Origin: Conus ventricosus
Lineage: Eukaryota > Mollusca > Gastropoda > Neogastropoda > Conidae
NCBI GenBank assembly: GCA_018398815.1
Contig: CM031596.1
Location: 73,815,157 to 73,879,156 of the forward strand
Direction: 5' to 3'
DNA length: 64,000 bases
Part shown: one piece after another, positions 1 through 9,855 of the stretch
How the letters are laid out: each line of letters begins with the position of its first letter
Position numbering within the stretch: the first letter of the stretch is position 1
Notes under the pieces: generated by a model
The model's input: only the letters and a program-made list of their open reading frames with translations
Told to the model about the DNA's origin: nothing
Database searches by the model: none
Position numbers and translations under genes: made by a program

Positions 1-705
1 CGAAAAGAGTACCGCCGATGACCAAATCATTTTCTTCACAGAGGTCGATGAGTCGTTCGCCGTTGTCGGTCATGTCTCCTATTCCATGTTTCCACATGAC
101 TCTTTCCCTGTTCTCATTGTTGCTACCAACTCTTGCGTTGAAGTCCCCTATCAGGAGGAGAACATCGTGTCTTGGTATGTCATCCAATGTTGCTTGGAGC
201 GCACTGTAGAACTGATCCTTGTCCTCTTCGTCAGTGTTGTCTATTGGTGCATAGGCCACTATAACTGATAGCTTGGCACACTTGGAGTTCATTCTTACAT
301 ACAGCAGGCGTTCATTGATTGGTTTCCATTTCAGTACGGCATTGGCATGTTTCTTGGCAATAATGAGGGCAACTCCTTCCTGATGGATGTCATCTTGCCT
401 TCCTGACCAGATGATGGTTTCTCCAGTACTCAGTCTCTGTTTTCCTGTTTTTGTCCATCTTGCCTCTGTGACCCCTACTAGGTTCAGGTTGTAGTTCTTC
501 ATCTCATTTACAGTTTGTGCTAATCTTCCAGCTTGGTACAAGGTCAGCACGTTCCAAAATCCAACTTGCATGTGACGTTTTGGCGTTAGGAGATCCGCTA
601 TCGGGCTGGAGACGTCCTTTCGGCTTTGGTCCCCCTCCTTTATAAGTCCAATTGCTTGGTCTGCTTCATTCCCTCTGCCAGATGGAGTAGTTTCTCTTGC
701 TGTCG
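1..705 (-). mobile_element. APE-type LINE (RTE-like): endonuclease part of the ORF
   Basis: On the minus strand the frame is open from 705 to the window edge without a stop. From a Met at 571 it reads MQVGFWNVLTLYQAGRLAQT, then TEARW, VIVAYAPIDN and LLIGDFNARVGSNN. These are the motifs of the endonuclease/exonuclease/phosphatase fold used by LINEs to nick target DNA: Glu of TEARW, the YAP loop, and Asp/Asn of GDFN. Similar sequences are often annotated as craniofacial development protein 2-like, because that mammalian gene captured an RTE endonuclease. The reverse transcriptase would lie left of the window. The upstream part continues at 2485-2607 beyond a hAT insertion. Confidence 0.9.
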
Positions 706-2484
706 CAGACCTGTGCACTTTACGATTTTTGCGTATAATCTCACGAAATTTAATACAGCTATACGATTGTACGTTTCAAAACCAAATTGTACGAAATTTT
801 GATGAACGAGCTTACGAAAATGCGCTGAACACGTAATCCGGCCGAGTCCAAGAGTCTGGTCCAACTTTTAAAAGTTCCGATGGCGCATGCGTACTTCCTG
901 CCACTATGAATGCATCAACATTGCTTCTCACTCAGCTTCAACTCGCGCGCATGAAACAGACAACGAAAATTCAGATTCATTGGTAGAAGCTGTGATCCAA
1001 AAGAAAAAGAAATATGAACAGAAGTACAAACCAGCGTATCATACTATTTTCAAGTTCATTACTGCGTCAAAGAAGGGCGATACGTTCGCACACAGCACCA
1101 CGTGTTACTGTCAAATCGCGATTGCTACAGTGGTCGCTTTGACATTCAGCGGCACATCGGTAGCAAAAGCCACAAGGGAAACAGTGATTCTGGAAAACGG
1201 TAGGCAATGAACATTCAAAGCTTTTTCGTGAAGTCGAGTTCTGCAGGCACTTCTGATGAGAGACTGGAACATCAGACTACTCGCGGAGAGGGACAAAAAG
1301 CTCCAAAATCCCCCCCTCCCACCCCACCCCCGCCCCAAAGGAGCACACTGTCCAGTGAAATTCTTGAAAGTCTTCTCATCCTGAAGAAGGCTGACTGTTC
1401 TTTAAATTAATAGATGCAGTTCATAAGAAGGAGGCTTGAAAACGGAACCGATACATCTTCCACAACCCAAACCGTACTTTTGCAAGTTGCAGAGTTGACA
1501 GATGCCGACACGATCGTCTGAAACGCGGTAGGCAGGCCTATAACGCTAGGCCTATCAGTGGGCTTTCTGTTTAGTTAAGCTTAGCTAGCAGACGACGCAA
1601 AGCTGCAATCCAGCATTTTTGACGTCACGGGTTCCACAGTGCAGACGCGGTGCTAATGTTCGCGGCATATAGCTGACTTAACATTTTCGCTCATGCTATC
1701 TATGTTAAAATGTTCCCTTTATAGAAATTCATTTGAAGATTGGGGCAATAATGATGAAAATATTATTACCCAAATAAATATAGGTACATAACATGACGGA
1801 TTGCGAACATGCGAACATAACAAACAGCTTGGGGAACAGCTGTATGCTGAGTTCTTGAGTAACATTTACAGGATAGATTCCTTTTCCCGCCTTGTCTACC
1901 CCCCCCCCTTCCTCCATGTTGGCAAAGTAAGGTCCTTTTTTGGCCTCATGCCCATCACCTGGGAACCCTGAAGGAGCTGGAATCACCAAAGTCTGAAATA
2001 AAGTTCACATCATAATTGTTATGCTCTTCAGAAAGACCGGTTAGCTTATCAACAGTGAAAAAGTGCCCATAGTAGCATATGAAAGAAATAGATTACTTCA
2101 AGATTTTTTTCCAGTTATGTCCATCACTTGATCAGTACAGTAAAAAGTGAAGAGAGAGTTATTTTAAAGTGTTATAAAAGAAAATTCACATCAGTTAATG
2201 TTCTTGTTAATTTCCTGAGCGAAGGCTTTTGCCATCAGAGGATACTGGCAAGGAACTTGATTAGCTTAACAATCATTGATTGTTAAAGAAGCCAATTTAA
2301 TGCATTTCATGAAAATACATCTTTTCTAGTAAAAATTTTCAGTGTTTCTAATGTCTGGAATGCATTCAGTATTGTTTCCTACGCAGCTACTTTGCGCTGC
2401 AAAAGCTTACACATTTTACACACAATTGTACACATTTTTGACCCAAAACATACACATAGAATTTCTGAGGGGTAACCAGGTCTG
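706..2484 (+). mobile_element. hAT-type element H1, non-autonomous
   Basis: The termini are CAGACCTGTGCAC at 706 and GGGGTAACCAGGTCTG ending 2484, with a perfect 6-bp target duplication CTGTCG. The element is 1779 bp, inserted in a LINE. The left 150 bp is rich in scattered ACG/CGT words, as in the left ends of the other CAGACCTG elements. It keeps a degraded transposase 5' exon; the rest (about 1400-2460) is AT-rich with no recognisable coding. Confidence 0.88.
887..1283 (+). pseudogene. Degraded hAT transposase N-terminus with BED-like zinc finger (H1)
   Basis: The readable stretch KKYEQKYKPAYHTIFKFITA, SKKGDTFAH then, one frame over, YSGRFDIQRHIGSKSHKG has the family pattern of a basic stretch, KY...F, SKKG, Cys pair, GGR and H...H. 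The first zinc ligand Cys is Ser, a 1-nt frameshift splits the finger near 1120, and a stop follows at about 1201, before IQSFF. It corresponds to the first exon of the transposases at 6314 and 61226. No function is expected. Confidence 0.7.
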
Positions 2485-2607
2485 CTGTCGTTTCCGTAGC
2501 GGTAATGTTTTTACGGGGTGAGGTTGCTAGCCCCACGCCCAACTCTCCTCCTTTACCCGGGCTTGAGACCGGCAAGTGGCTCCGAAGAACCACCAGGCGG
2601 AGCTAAT
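2485..2607 (-). mobile_element. 5' part of the same LINE ORF, separated by the hAT at 706-2484
   Basis: The minus-strand reading gives RSHLPVSSPGKGGELGVGLA then SPRKNITATETTA. Removing the hAT and one copy of the 6-bp duplication (CTGTCG at 700-705 and 2485-2490) joins it in frame to ARETTPSGRGNEADQ in the piece ending at 705. An in-frame stop lies just upstream near 2605, so the LINE copy begins about there. Confidence 0.85.
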
Positions 2608-3040
2608 GCAAATACAGAACAACAGAAAAATGAAGTTTTTGTGGAGAGGTTCTAATAATTCTTAAGCATGAAAAGATATGTTTTTGACTGTCTTGAGTGA
2701 GTGAAGAGAAGAGGAAGAAAAAATTCAGATCTCGTGTGGAGAATGAAAAGGACAGATGACCAAAAGACTTAGTTCCAATATTTGGTGTATGAAGAATTCT
2801 GCTGTCAGGAGGCAGAAGATTTTGAGATGGGACATAGTGAGATAGGAGATCAGCATGTGTGAAGGAGAAGATTTTGAGACAAATGGTAAAGCACAGTGAT
2901 GACAGTTTGAAATCTGTTCTGGTGTGAAGTGGGAGCCAGTGGAGATTTTTTAAGAAAAGGCTTCGTGTGATCATACTTCTATCTATGCCCAGTGGACCAA
3001 TCTGGCTGTAGAGGTCTAAACACGCTGCAGTTAAAACCAA
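2603..3040 (-). pseudogene. CR1/L2-like LINE fragment: C-terminal tail of reverse transcriptase
   Basis: A 145-aa minus-strand frame reads ITRSLFLKNLHWLPLHTRTD, FKLSSLCFTICLKIFSF, then LLSHYVPSQNLLPPDSRILH. This is the thumb/C-terminal pattern of jockey/CR1/L2-type ORF2 (LHWLP...R..FK, Y.PSR.LRS). The RT catalytic core is absent, so it is a 5'-truncated copy, though its frame is intact. It abuts the 5' end of the LINE at 2485-2607. Confidence 0.72.
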
Positions 3041-3837
3041 AAATGCATGGGGCAGTGAGAGAGGAGTGTGTCGCAGCAGTCCATTTTTTTTTTTACAGAT
3101 TAAATGAGCATACTACAGTCTCGAGTTGCTTTTACAGATAATTCATGATTATATGTTGTATACACACGTCATCCATGTTTTAATTCTTTTTTTTAATCTT
3201 ATTTATTCCTAAAACCTTTTTCAGTTGATTCATGCTATTCTTTTTATTTCCGTTGATGTTTGCTTGTTTTGAATAAAGTTAGAAAATATAAATCGCTCTT
3301 CCTACACATCAGCTTTCCTCTCAGCTAGTTTGTGTCTTTGATCTTTCTTTCTTTTTTTAGTTGTTGTTTGTGTGTTTTGTTTTTGTCGTATTTGTTTGTC
3401 TTGCCTATACATGTCGCCTCTATAAGCCCTAGAGGTTGAAATGTATTGCTTCTGCATTGTCATTGATAGTTTCTGCTGTTTTGGCGATCTTGTAATAACT
3501 TAATGCTTAGGCTTCAAATCCTTCTGCAGTCACTGTGTTGACAAACTAATCGGTCATCAGTTTTTAACGAGATTGTATCATTGTTCCCCAGATTAAAACT
3601 AAAGTGACAAGAATCACAAACATGAACAAGTAGAAGGTGTTAGCGTTTTCAAATGAAGAAAACTATTTGCATACTGAACATTGATGCTGTGAATCGTAAA
3701 CACAAACCCATGCATGTACACACCATATACAAACACATGCATGCACATGCTCACAGACACATGCATGCATGTGTGCGCATACATATACACACACATATAG
3801 CATTTTTATTGATTGCCTTGGATCATAATGCTTTGTT
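3041..3837. other. Intronic sequence without gene
   Basis: AT-rich (T-rich 3180-3420) with no recognisable coding. A mixed CA/TGCA microsatellite lies at about 3700-3803 (ACATGCATGC words). Nothing else seen. Confidence 0.6.
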
Positions 3838-4183
3838 TTTGTATTCCCAGCTCTTATAAAACAGGGAGTACTTTACAGTGGAAAAGAAGAAATACTGTCT
3901 GTCTGTCCGTTGTCAGTCTGTGTTCCGCTCGCTCCAGACAAAACTTTGGGCTGATCTTTCTGAAAATTTGTACGTATGTTCATTATGGGTCATGAATGAT
4001 GCCTGATGTTTTATTTTACCCAAAACAGTTTTTCTTCTTTATGGAATATCTCGGAAAGTACTTGGCTGATTTATAAGCGGTTTGGACATGTGTATTCAAG
4101 ATAAACTGGGAGTACGTTTATATGCTGGACATGTGTATTCAAGATGAACTGGGAGTACGTTTATATACTTTGCGTCTTGTTTT
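3838..4183 (+). repeat. Short copy of the tandem-core repeat family found at 21478-22815
   Basis: The left end forms a small hairpin (TACTTTACAG region; GTATTCCCAG near 3840 opposite ACAGGGAGTA near 3860). The body holds CGCTCGCTCCAGACAAAACT, one core unit (TATGGAATATCTCGGAAAG) and then two tandem copies of a ~42-bp end block with AACTGGGAGTACGTTTATAT. It differs from the 21.5-kb copy mainly in having one core unit rather than eight. Its right edge is 10 bp from a Mask splice acceptor. Confidence 0.8.
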
Positions 4184-4193
4184 TCGCCTTCAG

Positions 4194-4351
4194 GATGGGT
4201 CAACCATGATCATCGAGGCATCCAAAGGGGGCATACGACTGTGGTGAAAATGTTGCTGGAGTGGCCCAACCGCCTCATGCTGAACTCCTCCATGGACCTG
4301 GCTCAGCCTGACGTGCCTCATATGAACATGGCCCAGGGAGCTCTGGAAGAG
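4194..4351 (+). CDS. ANKHD1: Mask exon: last ankyrin repeat of block 1 (apparent 1-nt frameshift)
   Basis: The acceptor is ttcgccttcag at 4183-4193 and the donor is GAG|gtactt at 4352. The exon starts in phase 0 with DGSTMIIEASKGG and continues, one frame over, with HTTVVKMLLEWPNRLMLNSS, which together match the end of ankyrin block 1 in the family. The shift falls in a run of five G at 4227-4231; six G would give an open exon. The exon ends in phase 0 (ALEE). As written it would stop at once (IRLW then TGA), so either the base is missing from the assembly or this copy is broken. A 3838-4183 repeat abuts the acceptor. Confidence 0.88.
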
Positions 4352-4830
4352 GTACTTGGTTACTGGCATGCAACATGTTTTGCCTTGGATCAAGAGAGAC
4401 CTCCAGTATTTTATATGAAGTGTTTCTTCTGCATTTGAAAAGGGTGAAGACTTGTAAGTAAGCTTATGTATCATTTTGATTATGCATATGGATGATATAA
4501 TGAGAGTAACCTGACGCAGTTTGTGAACCATATTTGATTGACCACATTACCAAGTCTCTGTGCACTGCCCAGACCTGCCAACCATTACGCATTTCGCGTA
4601 ATTTATTTCGCCCAAGTGATAATTCTTACGCATTTAGCCAAAAAATTACGCATTGAAAGTTTAAAAAAAAAAAAAAATACCGGACGAAAAAATCGGCTTA
4701 TGTACAGACACGCACGGCGCCGTGCGTATAACCAGTAATCTTCAAGAAGCGTTTCTGGTCATGCGCAGTTCGTTTCACCATCTTTACCCTTCGGCGAAGT
4801 TGGCGTCCTTTTGAAGTTTTAGCTACGAAA

Positions 4831-5475
4831 ATGTCGAAACGTGGAGTAGAAAGTTTTGGACAAGATGCAAAAAAGAAAAAAACTAGGTCAAAAGTTCCGA
4901 AAAGAATACTCGGAAAAGTTCCCCTGCATACGACCTTCGGCTAAAGGTGTAAATTGTGCACGGTGTACCACTTGCGAGTCGGACTTCACAATTTCCCATG
5001 GCGGGATGGTGGATGTGAAGCGTCGCCTTGAGTCACGCAAGCACATCGATTCCTCTAACGCGCCGAATTCTTCCAGCATCACACAGTCTTTTCAGACTGT
5101 AGACACCACAAAATAGGATGAAAGTAGGAAAAGGGTAACTCGGGCTGAAGCATTGGTGGCCGGATTTTTCGTCGAGCACATCGCTCTTAGTGCAGCCGAC
5201 CATGCATCCCAGCTTTTTAAAGAAGCGTTCTCAGATTCGGAGATCGCCAAACAGTTCAAGAGCAGTCGAACAAAGACAACACACATTGTAAGGACCCTTG
5301 CTGCATCTCGACTGCAGAATGGACCGTTTGTGTTTGGGACTGATGAAAGTCAGGAAGGGGGGGAGGGGGGACGACATATTCTTTCCTGGGTTGATGCGAT
5401 ACTTAAAAAATGACACAATCACCACAGAGCTGATGGCCAACCCCACATGCACAGAATCAGCAACAGGGGAGAACA
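4831..5475 (+). pseudogene. Broken hAT transposase N-terminal region (element A)
   Basis: Starts MSKRGVESFGQDAKKKK at 4831, then one frame over KFRKEYSEKFPCIRPSAKG, CARCTTCESDFTISHGG and VDVKRRLESRKHID, a BED-like finger (CxxC...H, second His position RKH). After an in-frame TAG at 5114 the frame continues RVTRAEALVAGFFVEHIALS and SDSEIAKQFKSSRTKTTHIV. A third frame gives TITTELMANPTCTESATGEN. Two frameshifts and one stop make it non-functional. The RTKTT and TCTESATGENIF strings occur in ZNF862/ZMYM-like hAT transposases. Confidence 0.8.
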
Positions 5476-6190
5476 TTTTTTATGTTATATATTTTCTTAA
5501 TTTCATGTTCCCAGTTTCTCCATCTTCGAACCCCCCCCCCCCCCCCCCCCCCCCCTCCTTAAGTCCAAATCTTTGCCAAGTCATTACTATCAAGACAGTT
5601 GAGTTGGCCTGTGCTTGTTTTTTTCCCCCACTATTAGATTGTTCGTCTATGTATTTGTCTGACCTTATTCAAATTTAAAAGGCTGTGCCAGTCTTGAATA
5701 AAAGTTACTTTGTGTTAGGTTTCCTTATGGGAGCAAACGTTACCCCACTTGTTTACTGTTTATTGTTTACTGTTCCCTGCCACGGCTGTTCAGAGCAAGC
5801 CACTTAGTTCTGAGAGGCAGGGGAGTTTACAGCTCTCCCACAGCTGCAGAGGCCAAGCCGTGAATGCAGGTCAAGGAAAGGGGTGTTTTCTGCAGGCTGC
5901 TCCCCACCAGCCAGCTAACCGTGCTGTACTCGACCAACTGAATGTCATCTGTGTACAGCCGGTCTGGCAGCAATGTGTTCGGCATTGACAGACCTGTTTA
6001 CTTGTACGCTTTGGGCGTACAATGTACTCTTTCAAGCTCAGTTGTACGTTTGTACGACTGGACGTCAAAATCTCACGCTTTTTGAAGCCACAGCGTCTAT
6101 TTTGGGTTTGTTCCGTTTGATTTGTGCGAAAAGTCAGTCGGTTGACCGAGACAAGACCGAGACAACTACCGCGATGAAAGGCGAATTCTG

Positions 6191-6218
6191 ATTGGCTGCT
6201 TCGTTTCTGTGATCCAAT
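6191..6218 (+). promoter_or_regulatory. Inverted CCAAT-box pair upstream of element B exon 1
   Basis: ATTGGCTGCT at 6191 and GATCCAATCAGC with CCAAT at 6214, facing each other with 23 bp between start points, 96 bp before the ATG at 6314. CCAAT boxes are NF-Y sites. The same arrangement is seen in elements C and F. Confidence 0.55.
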
Positions 6219-6313
6219 CAGCTTCAAGTTTAGCTAGCCCCATCAAATTGGGTGGCCATGTTTTGCGCGGAAACTTAATTTCTGAGAGCGTGTTTTTTCG
6301 ATTACTGAGCAAG

Positions 6314-6775
6314 ATGGCAAGCAAGCGTCAACTTCGGGATCACGAAACGGATGACGAGGATGAAAAAGACAATGCCCGTGTGATATCGAGTACAAAGAAA
6401 AAGAAGAAAGTGTATAATCAAGTCTTCAAGCGAGAATATGAAGCAGTGTTTCCATCGCTTTGTTTATCGGCGAAAGGGTCACATTTTGCGCACTGCAAAA
6501 TCTGCAAGTCCGATTTTTCCTTGGGACATGGTGGTCGTTACGACTGTAAGAAACATTGTGAAACAGCCTCGCACAAGGCATTGGAGAAATCAGCCAGGAA
6601 GACCCCAACTTTGACTGCATTCTGCCAGCGGTCTTCGTCGTCCCTTCAGAACCAGGTGACGAGAGCCGAAGCGATGCTATGCGGCCTTGTTGCAGAACTG
6701 AATTTGTCATTGTCGACGGCCGATACATTGACAAAAGCACTGCCAAGAATGTTCCCGGATTCAAAAATCGCCAAG
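6314..6775 (+). CDS. Element B exon 1: basic N-terminus and BED-like zinc finger
   Basis: 154 codons from ATG 6314 to a GCCAAG|gtttgt donor, no stop or frameshift. Residues 1-32 are acidic then basic (KKKKK at 28-32). Residues 38-88 form the finger, with C61, C64, H81 and H87 as likely zinc ligands (HCKICKSDFSLGHGG ... CKKHCETASH). Residues about 117-154 are the conserved QVTRAEAMLCGLVAELNLSL / FPDSKIAK region. The role in the parent family is sequence-specific binding of the element ends. The ATG sits about 100 bp after a CCAAT pair. The frame runs past the donor, so some readthrough product is possible. Confidence 0.82.
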
Positions 6776-6823
6776 GTTTGTTGTTACTTGTCACTTTGTG
6801 ATGTTTATCTAGACCCTATACAC

Positions 6824-6860
<37 letters not shown>

Positions 6861-7060
6861 AGTGGAATTTAAAAAAAAAGATTTTTTAAAAATAATGACC
6901 TGTCTACAATGAAAGAAGAAGAGGAAGCAATGGATTCTCACTTCTGATTTTTAAAATAATTGTAAATACAAGTTCATTCCATTTGTTTTTAAAAATGATC
7001 AGATTGTTTAACAGGGGAGGGGTTCTGGTTTAATATAGTCAGCTGGAGTATTTCTTGCAG

Positions 7061-7459
7061 CGGTTTTCCTCCCTCATTCCAGCCAACTCCAGCATGGATA
7101 TGCTCTTGGAGCAGTTTGTCGCTTACCAGAGCACAGACATCACAGCCTGCTTTGAAGAGGGTGATAGGGCTGACGGGGTGTGGTCGGAGATAGGGAAGAA
7201 GCAGCCCACTTTGAAGGAACTGTCGGAGGTGATGAGGGGAATCCTGTCCATCCCACACTCAAGTGCTGCTTGCGAAAGGATTTTCTCCATGGTTCGCAAG
7301 ACGTGCACAGAAGGACGATCATCCATGCTTCAGGACACTACAGAGGCCCTCCTTGTCCTCAAAGGAAAACCAGGCAGCTGCCTGGATGCAGACAGGGAGT
7401 TGTCAGAGGACAATTTGGCTTCAATCAAGTCGGCCTATTACAACTCGTTGAAGCAGTAG
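7061..7459 (+). CDS. Element B exon 2: hAT C-terminal dimerisation domain
   Basis: The acceptor tatttcttgcag at 7060 is good; phase 0 joins exon 1 in frame, and 132 codons then TAG give a 286-residue product. The motif LSEVMRGILSIPHSSAACER then IFSMVRKTCTEGRSSM is the hAT dimerisation domain (P.SSA.CER.FS). The catalytic D...D...E core, several hundred residues in full-length relatives, is absent. Intron 6776-7060 (285 bp) holds an AC microsatellite. An AATAAA lies 47 nt past the stop. In effect this is a DNA-binding plus dimerisation protein. Confidence 0.8.
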   Translation, partial: RFSSLIPANSSMDMLLEQFVAYQSTDITACFEEGDRADGVWSEIGKKQPTLKELSEVMRGILSIPHSSAACERIFSMVRKTCTEGRSSMLQDTTEALLVLKGKPGSCLDADRELSEDNLASIKSAYYNSLKQ

Positions 7460-7505
7460 ATCAATGAGTGTTGGATGTGGTGTAGTGCTGGTGATGTTTC
7501 CTTCA

Positions 7506-7511
7506 AATAAA
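7506..7511 (+). terminator. Polyadenylation signal AATAAA of element B
   Basis: AATAAA 47 nt after the stop at 7459, followed by a TA-rich stretch and a GT-rich stretch (TGTGTGAGCTGTGGTTGT near 7541). It fits the gene structure of element B. Confidence 0.5.
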
Positions 7512-8046
7512 TATATATATATATATATTTCATGTCTAAATCTGTGTGAGCTGTGGTTGTACTCCTTTGGAAGCAATTGTATTCTTTTTTGGACATCAGT
7601 ATACTCTTTTCGATCTCTGGGGGTAAACAGGTCTGCATTGATGAGCAGCCATTACAAATGGGGCTCTTAGTTTGATAATCAGTGCTTGTCATGAAAAATG
7701 TAATATATCTGTGCTCTTGAGATGACTGAATAGGCGAATTCCCGACAATTCTTTTAATACTAAACTTGACTAGGTTTATTTTCCTGTAGATAATGTAGAT
7801 ACGGCATGAAAGCTTGTACACAAGAGGTCAGGCGATATTCAAACAATGACAACACACACACACAATTGTGAAAGAATGACGTCATCACTTTCTGGGAACT
7901 TAATTTTCCCTAGTTAACTAGTACACAAGTTTGATACATGCCTCTGCTTGGACTACAACAACAAAAATGTTGGGTCAGAAATGTGTAAGGCTTGTTTGTT
8001 CGGCCCTATAACTGTCTCGAATGGGACAGAAAAATAAAGCTGTGCG

Positions 8047-8138
8047 TTACCCCACTTGTTTACTGTTTATTGTTTACTGTTCCCTGCGGAGCAAACGTTA
8101 CCCCACTTGTTTACTGTTTATTGTTTACTGTTCCCTGC
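8047..8138 (+). repeat. Two tandem copies of a ~50-bp unit; a third copy at 5730-5779
   Basis: The unit contains GTTACCCCACTTGTTTACTG followed by TTTATTGTTTACTGTTCCCTGC. Copies: 5730-5779 and tandemly 8047-8138, all inside element A and flanking the nested element B region. Confidence 0.85.
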
Positions 8139-9076
8139 CTCATTTCACTTCCAATTTTTTAGGTAAGCCTTGGTGTGCCATGCCATGATGGTTTAGGGGA
8201 TTTGTGTGTGTTTCCAGTGTATTCAACATTTTCATAATTTGTAAAGATTTCTTGTGACACTTAAAAGAAAAGCTTGTTTTTGAAGAAAAGTAAAGTTCAC
8301 AAAAATTTGTGCGAACAATTTCATCGCATCGTGTTTGTTTGAAAAAAGGTAAATGTCGCGCTTGATTACTCTTAGCTCTCAGAAATTACACATTTCTGCC
8401 TCACTGAGCTTCAATTCTTACTCATTGGTATCTTAGGGGGTTGGCAGGTCTGACTGCCCCAAGAAAGCCAGTTAAGTTGCGGTTTTGAAAGCCTGGTACT
8501 GGTTTCAGGTTCCAGTTTAGAAAAACAAACATGTACCATGTCATACTCTTGCAGCTTTTGCAATTGGATTACTATTGTACCAAATTTTTATGGCGAATGT
8601 GGCAATAAGATGGGTCACATTAGCAGATGATGTAAGATCATTTCTGTTTCTTCCTCATGTTACAGGCCAATGCCTTGCTGTTCACACCACTTTGGTTTAC
8701 AGTCTTTTAACTTGACTGCAGTGCATGTTGTCTTCTCCCCCTCCGCCCCATTTAATGGCTTTTACTGACCTCTTTGTATTCTTTACTCGTGAGTTCAGGA
8801 CTGATCCATTGTTCAACAGTTGTTGGCAGGGAAGGACAGTAACGGCTGCCCGACTGCCCGGGGCAGGTAACCATAGGTGTCGGGCAGGTGATAAGCTCAG
8901 TGACCTGCCCGCTGGGCAAGTGCATTGGGAAAAAAAAAAAAAAAAAAATCTGAGAAAGCCGTTTTCATCAGCAATGATATGATTTTCGTCAGTCGAAAGC
9001 TTCGGCTCGGAACTCCCCCAACCTTTCGCCACATTATTTCTGACCGAACAGATCTCCATATGTATCGAGCAAGACG

Positions 9077-9104
9077 ATTGGCTAAAGAAAATTTTCAAGC
9101 CAAT
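9077..9104 (+). promoter_or_regulatory. Inverted CCAAT-box pair upstream of element C transposase
   Basis: GATTGGCTAAAG (ATTGG at 9077) and AAGCCAATCAG (CCAAT at 9100) face each other with 23 bp between start points, 72 bp before the ATG at 9176. Confidence 0.55.
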
Positions 9105-9494
9105 CAGAGATAAGAATGCTCTCGCCCGTCGCCTTTACGTGTATACATAGTTATTCTCCCTTCGTTCGTGGAAAAATGGCGGAGAATGCCGAGAAAGCTG
9201 TCGAGTGCGCTACCAAGCAAACCAAGAAACCACGCCAGGCTACTTTATTTGGTGTCGGTGTGGTGTCGTCCAAGCCGCAGAGTAGGCCTAATGCTGAGAA
9301 AACAGGCGAGAAACGGAAGGCGGAGAAGGAGCTGTACGAGAAAGAATCCAGAAAAAGACGCTTTCTACCCGAGTGGAAGAAGGAGTTCACGTGGGTTCAC
9401 TTTGATGAGGAGAAGCAGCTAATGACTTGCACGGTGAGTTTTTGAGTTATATATTTTCATGAATGTTTGTTCAATAAAATCTTTCAATAAAAAC

Positions 9495-9855
9495 TCGTGT
9501 GTGTGTCTATCTCGCTCTCTGTCTGTCTGTCGTCCCTCGTTCTCTTCTAGTTTCTCTTTCTATGTGCGTGTGTGTGCGTGTGCGTGTGCGTGTGTGTGTG
9601 TGTGTGCGTGTGTGTGTGTGTATATACATGTATGTTGTTTGTGACTGTCTGTGTATATAATTGATTGTAAATCGTGTATGTGTGTGTGCGTGTGTACACA
9701 CGTGTGTGGGACTGTGTGTGTGCGTGCATGTGTGTGTGTGTTTGTGATGTATGTGTGTGTGTATGCCATCTGTGTGCATGTGTGTGTGCCTGTGTAAGTA
9801 CTATACACATGTGTGTGTGTGTGCATGTGTGTGTGTATGTGTACGTGTAACAGTA
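9495..9855. repeat. GT-rich microsatellite in the element C intron
   Basis: Interrupted (GT)n with CGTG, ATGT and TCTG variants, lying between the two transposase exons of element C. Any long minus-strand open frame here is a microsatellite artefact. Confidence 0.9.

Larger units (their letters stand above)
5989..7635 (+). mobile_element. hAT-type element B, nested in A, internally deleted but with intact exons
   Basis: The termini are CAGACCTGTTTAC / GTAAACAGGTCTG (13 bp, perfect), with a 6-bp duplication CATTGA (5983-5988 and 7636-7641). Length 1647 bp. The left 110 bp carries several TACG/CGTA words. A CCAAT-box pair (6191-6218) precedes a two-exon gene (6314-6775, 7061-7459), and an AATAAA lies at 7506. 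The catalytic middle of the transposase is missing. Confidence 0.92.
4570..8452 (+). mobile_element. hAT-type element A, host of nested element B
   Basis: It has perfect 14-bp terminal repeats CAGACCTGCCAACC / GGTTGGCAGGTCTG and a perfect 6-bp duplication ACTGCC (4564-4569 and 8453-8458). Without B it is about 2.2 kb. It carries a broken transposase 5' region (4831-5475), a long C-tract at about 5530-5555, and ~50-bp repeats at 5730 and 8047-8138. No catalytic or dimerisation domain was found in the remaining sequence. Confidence 0.9.

Noticed and set aside
9507..9826. Three overlapping His/Thr-rich minus-strand frames
   Set aside because: They are the GT microsatellite in the element C intron.
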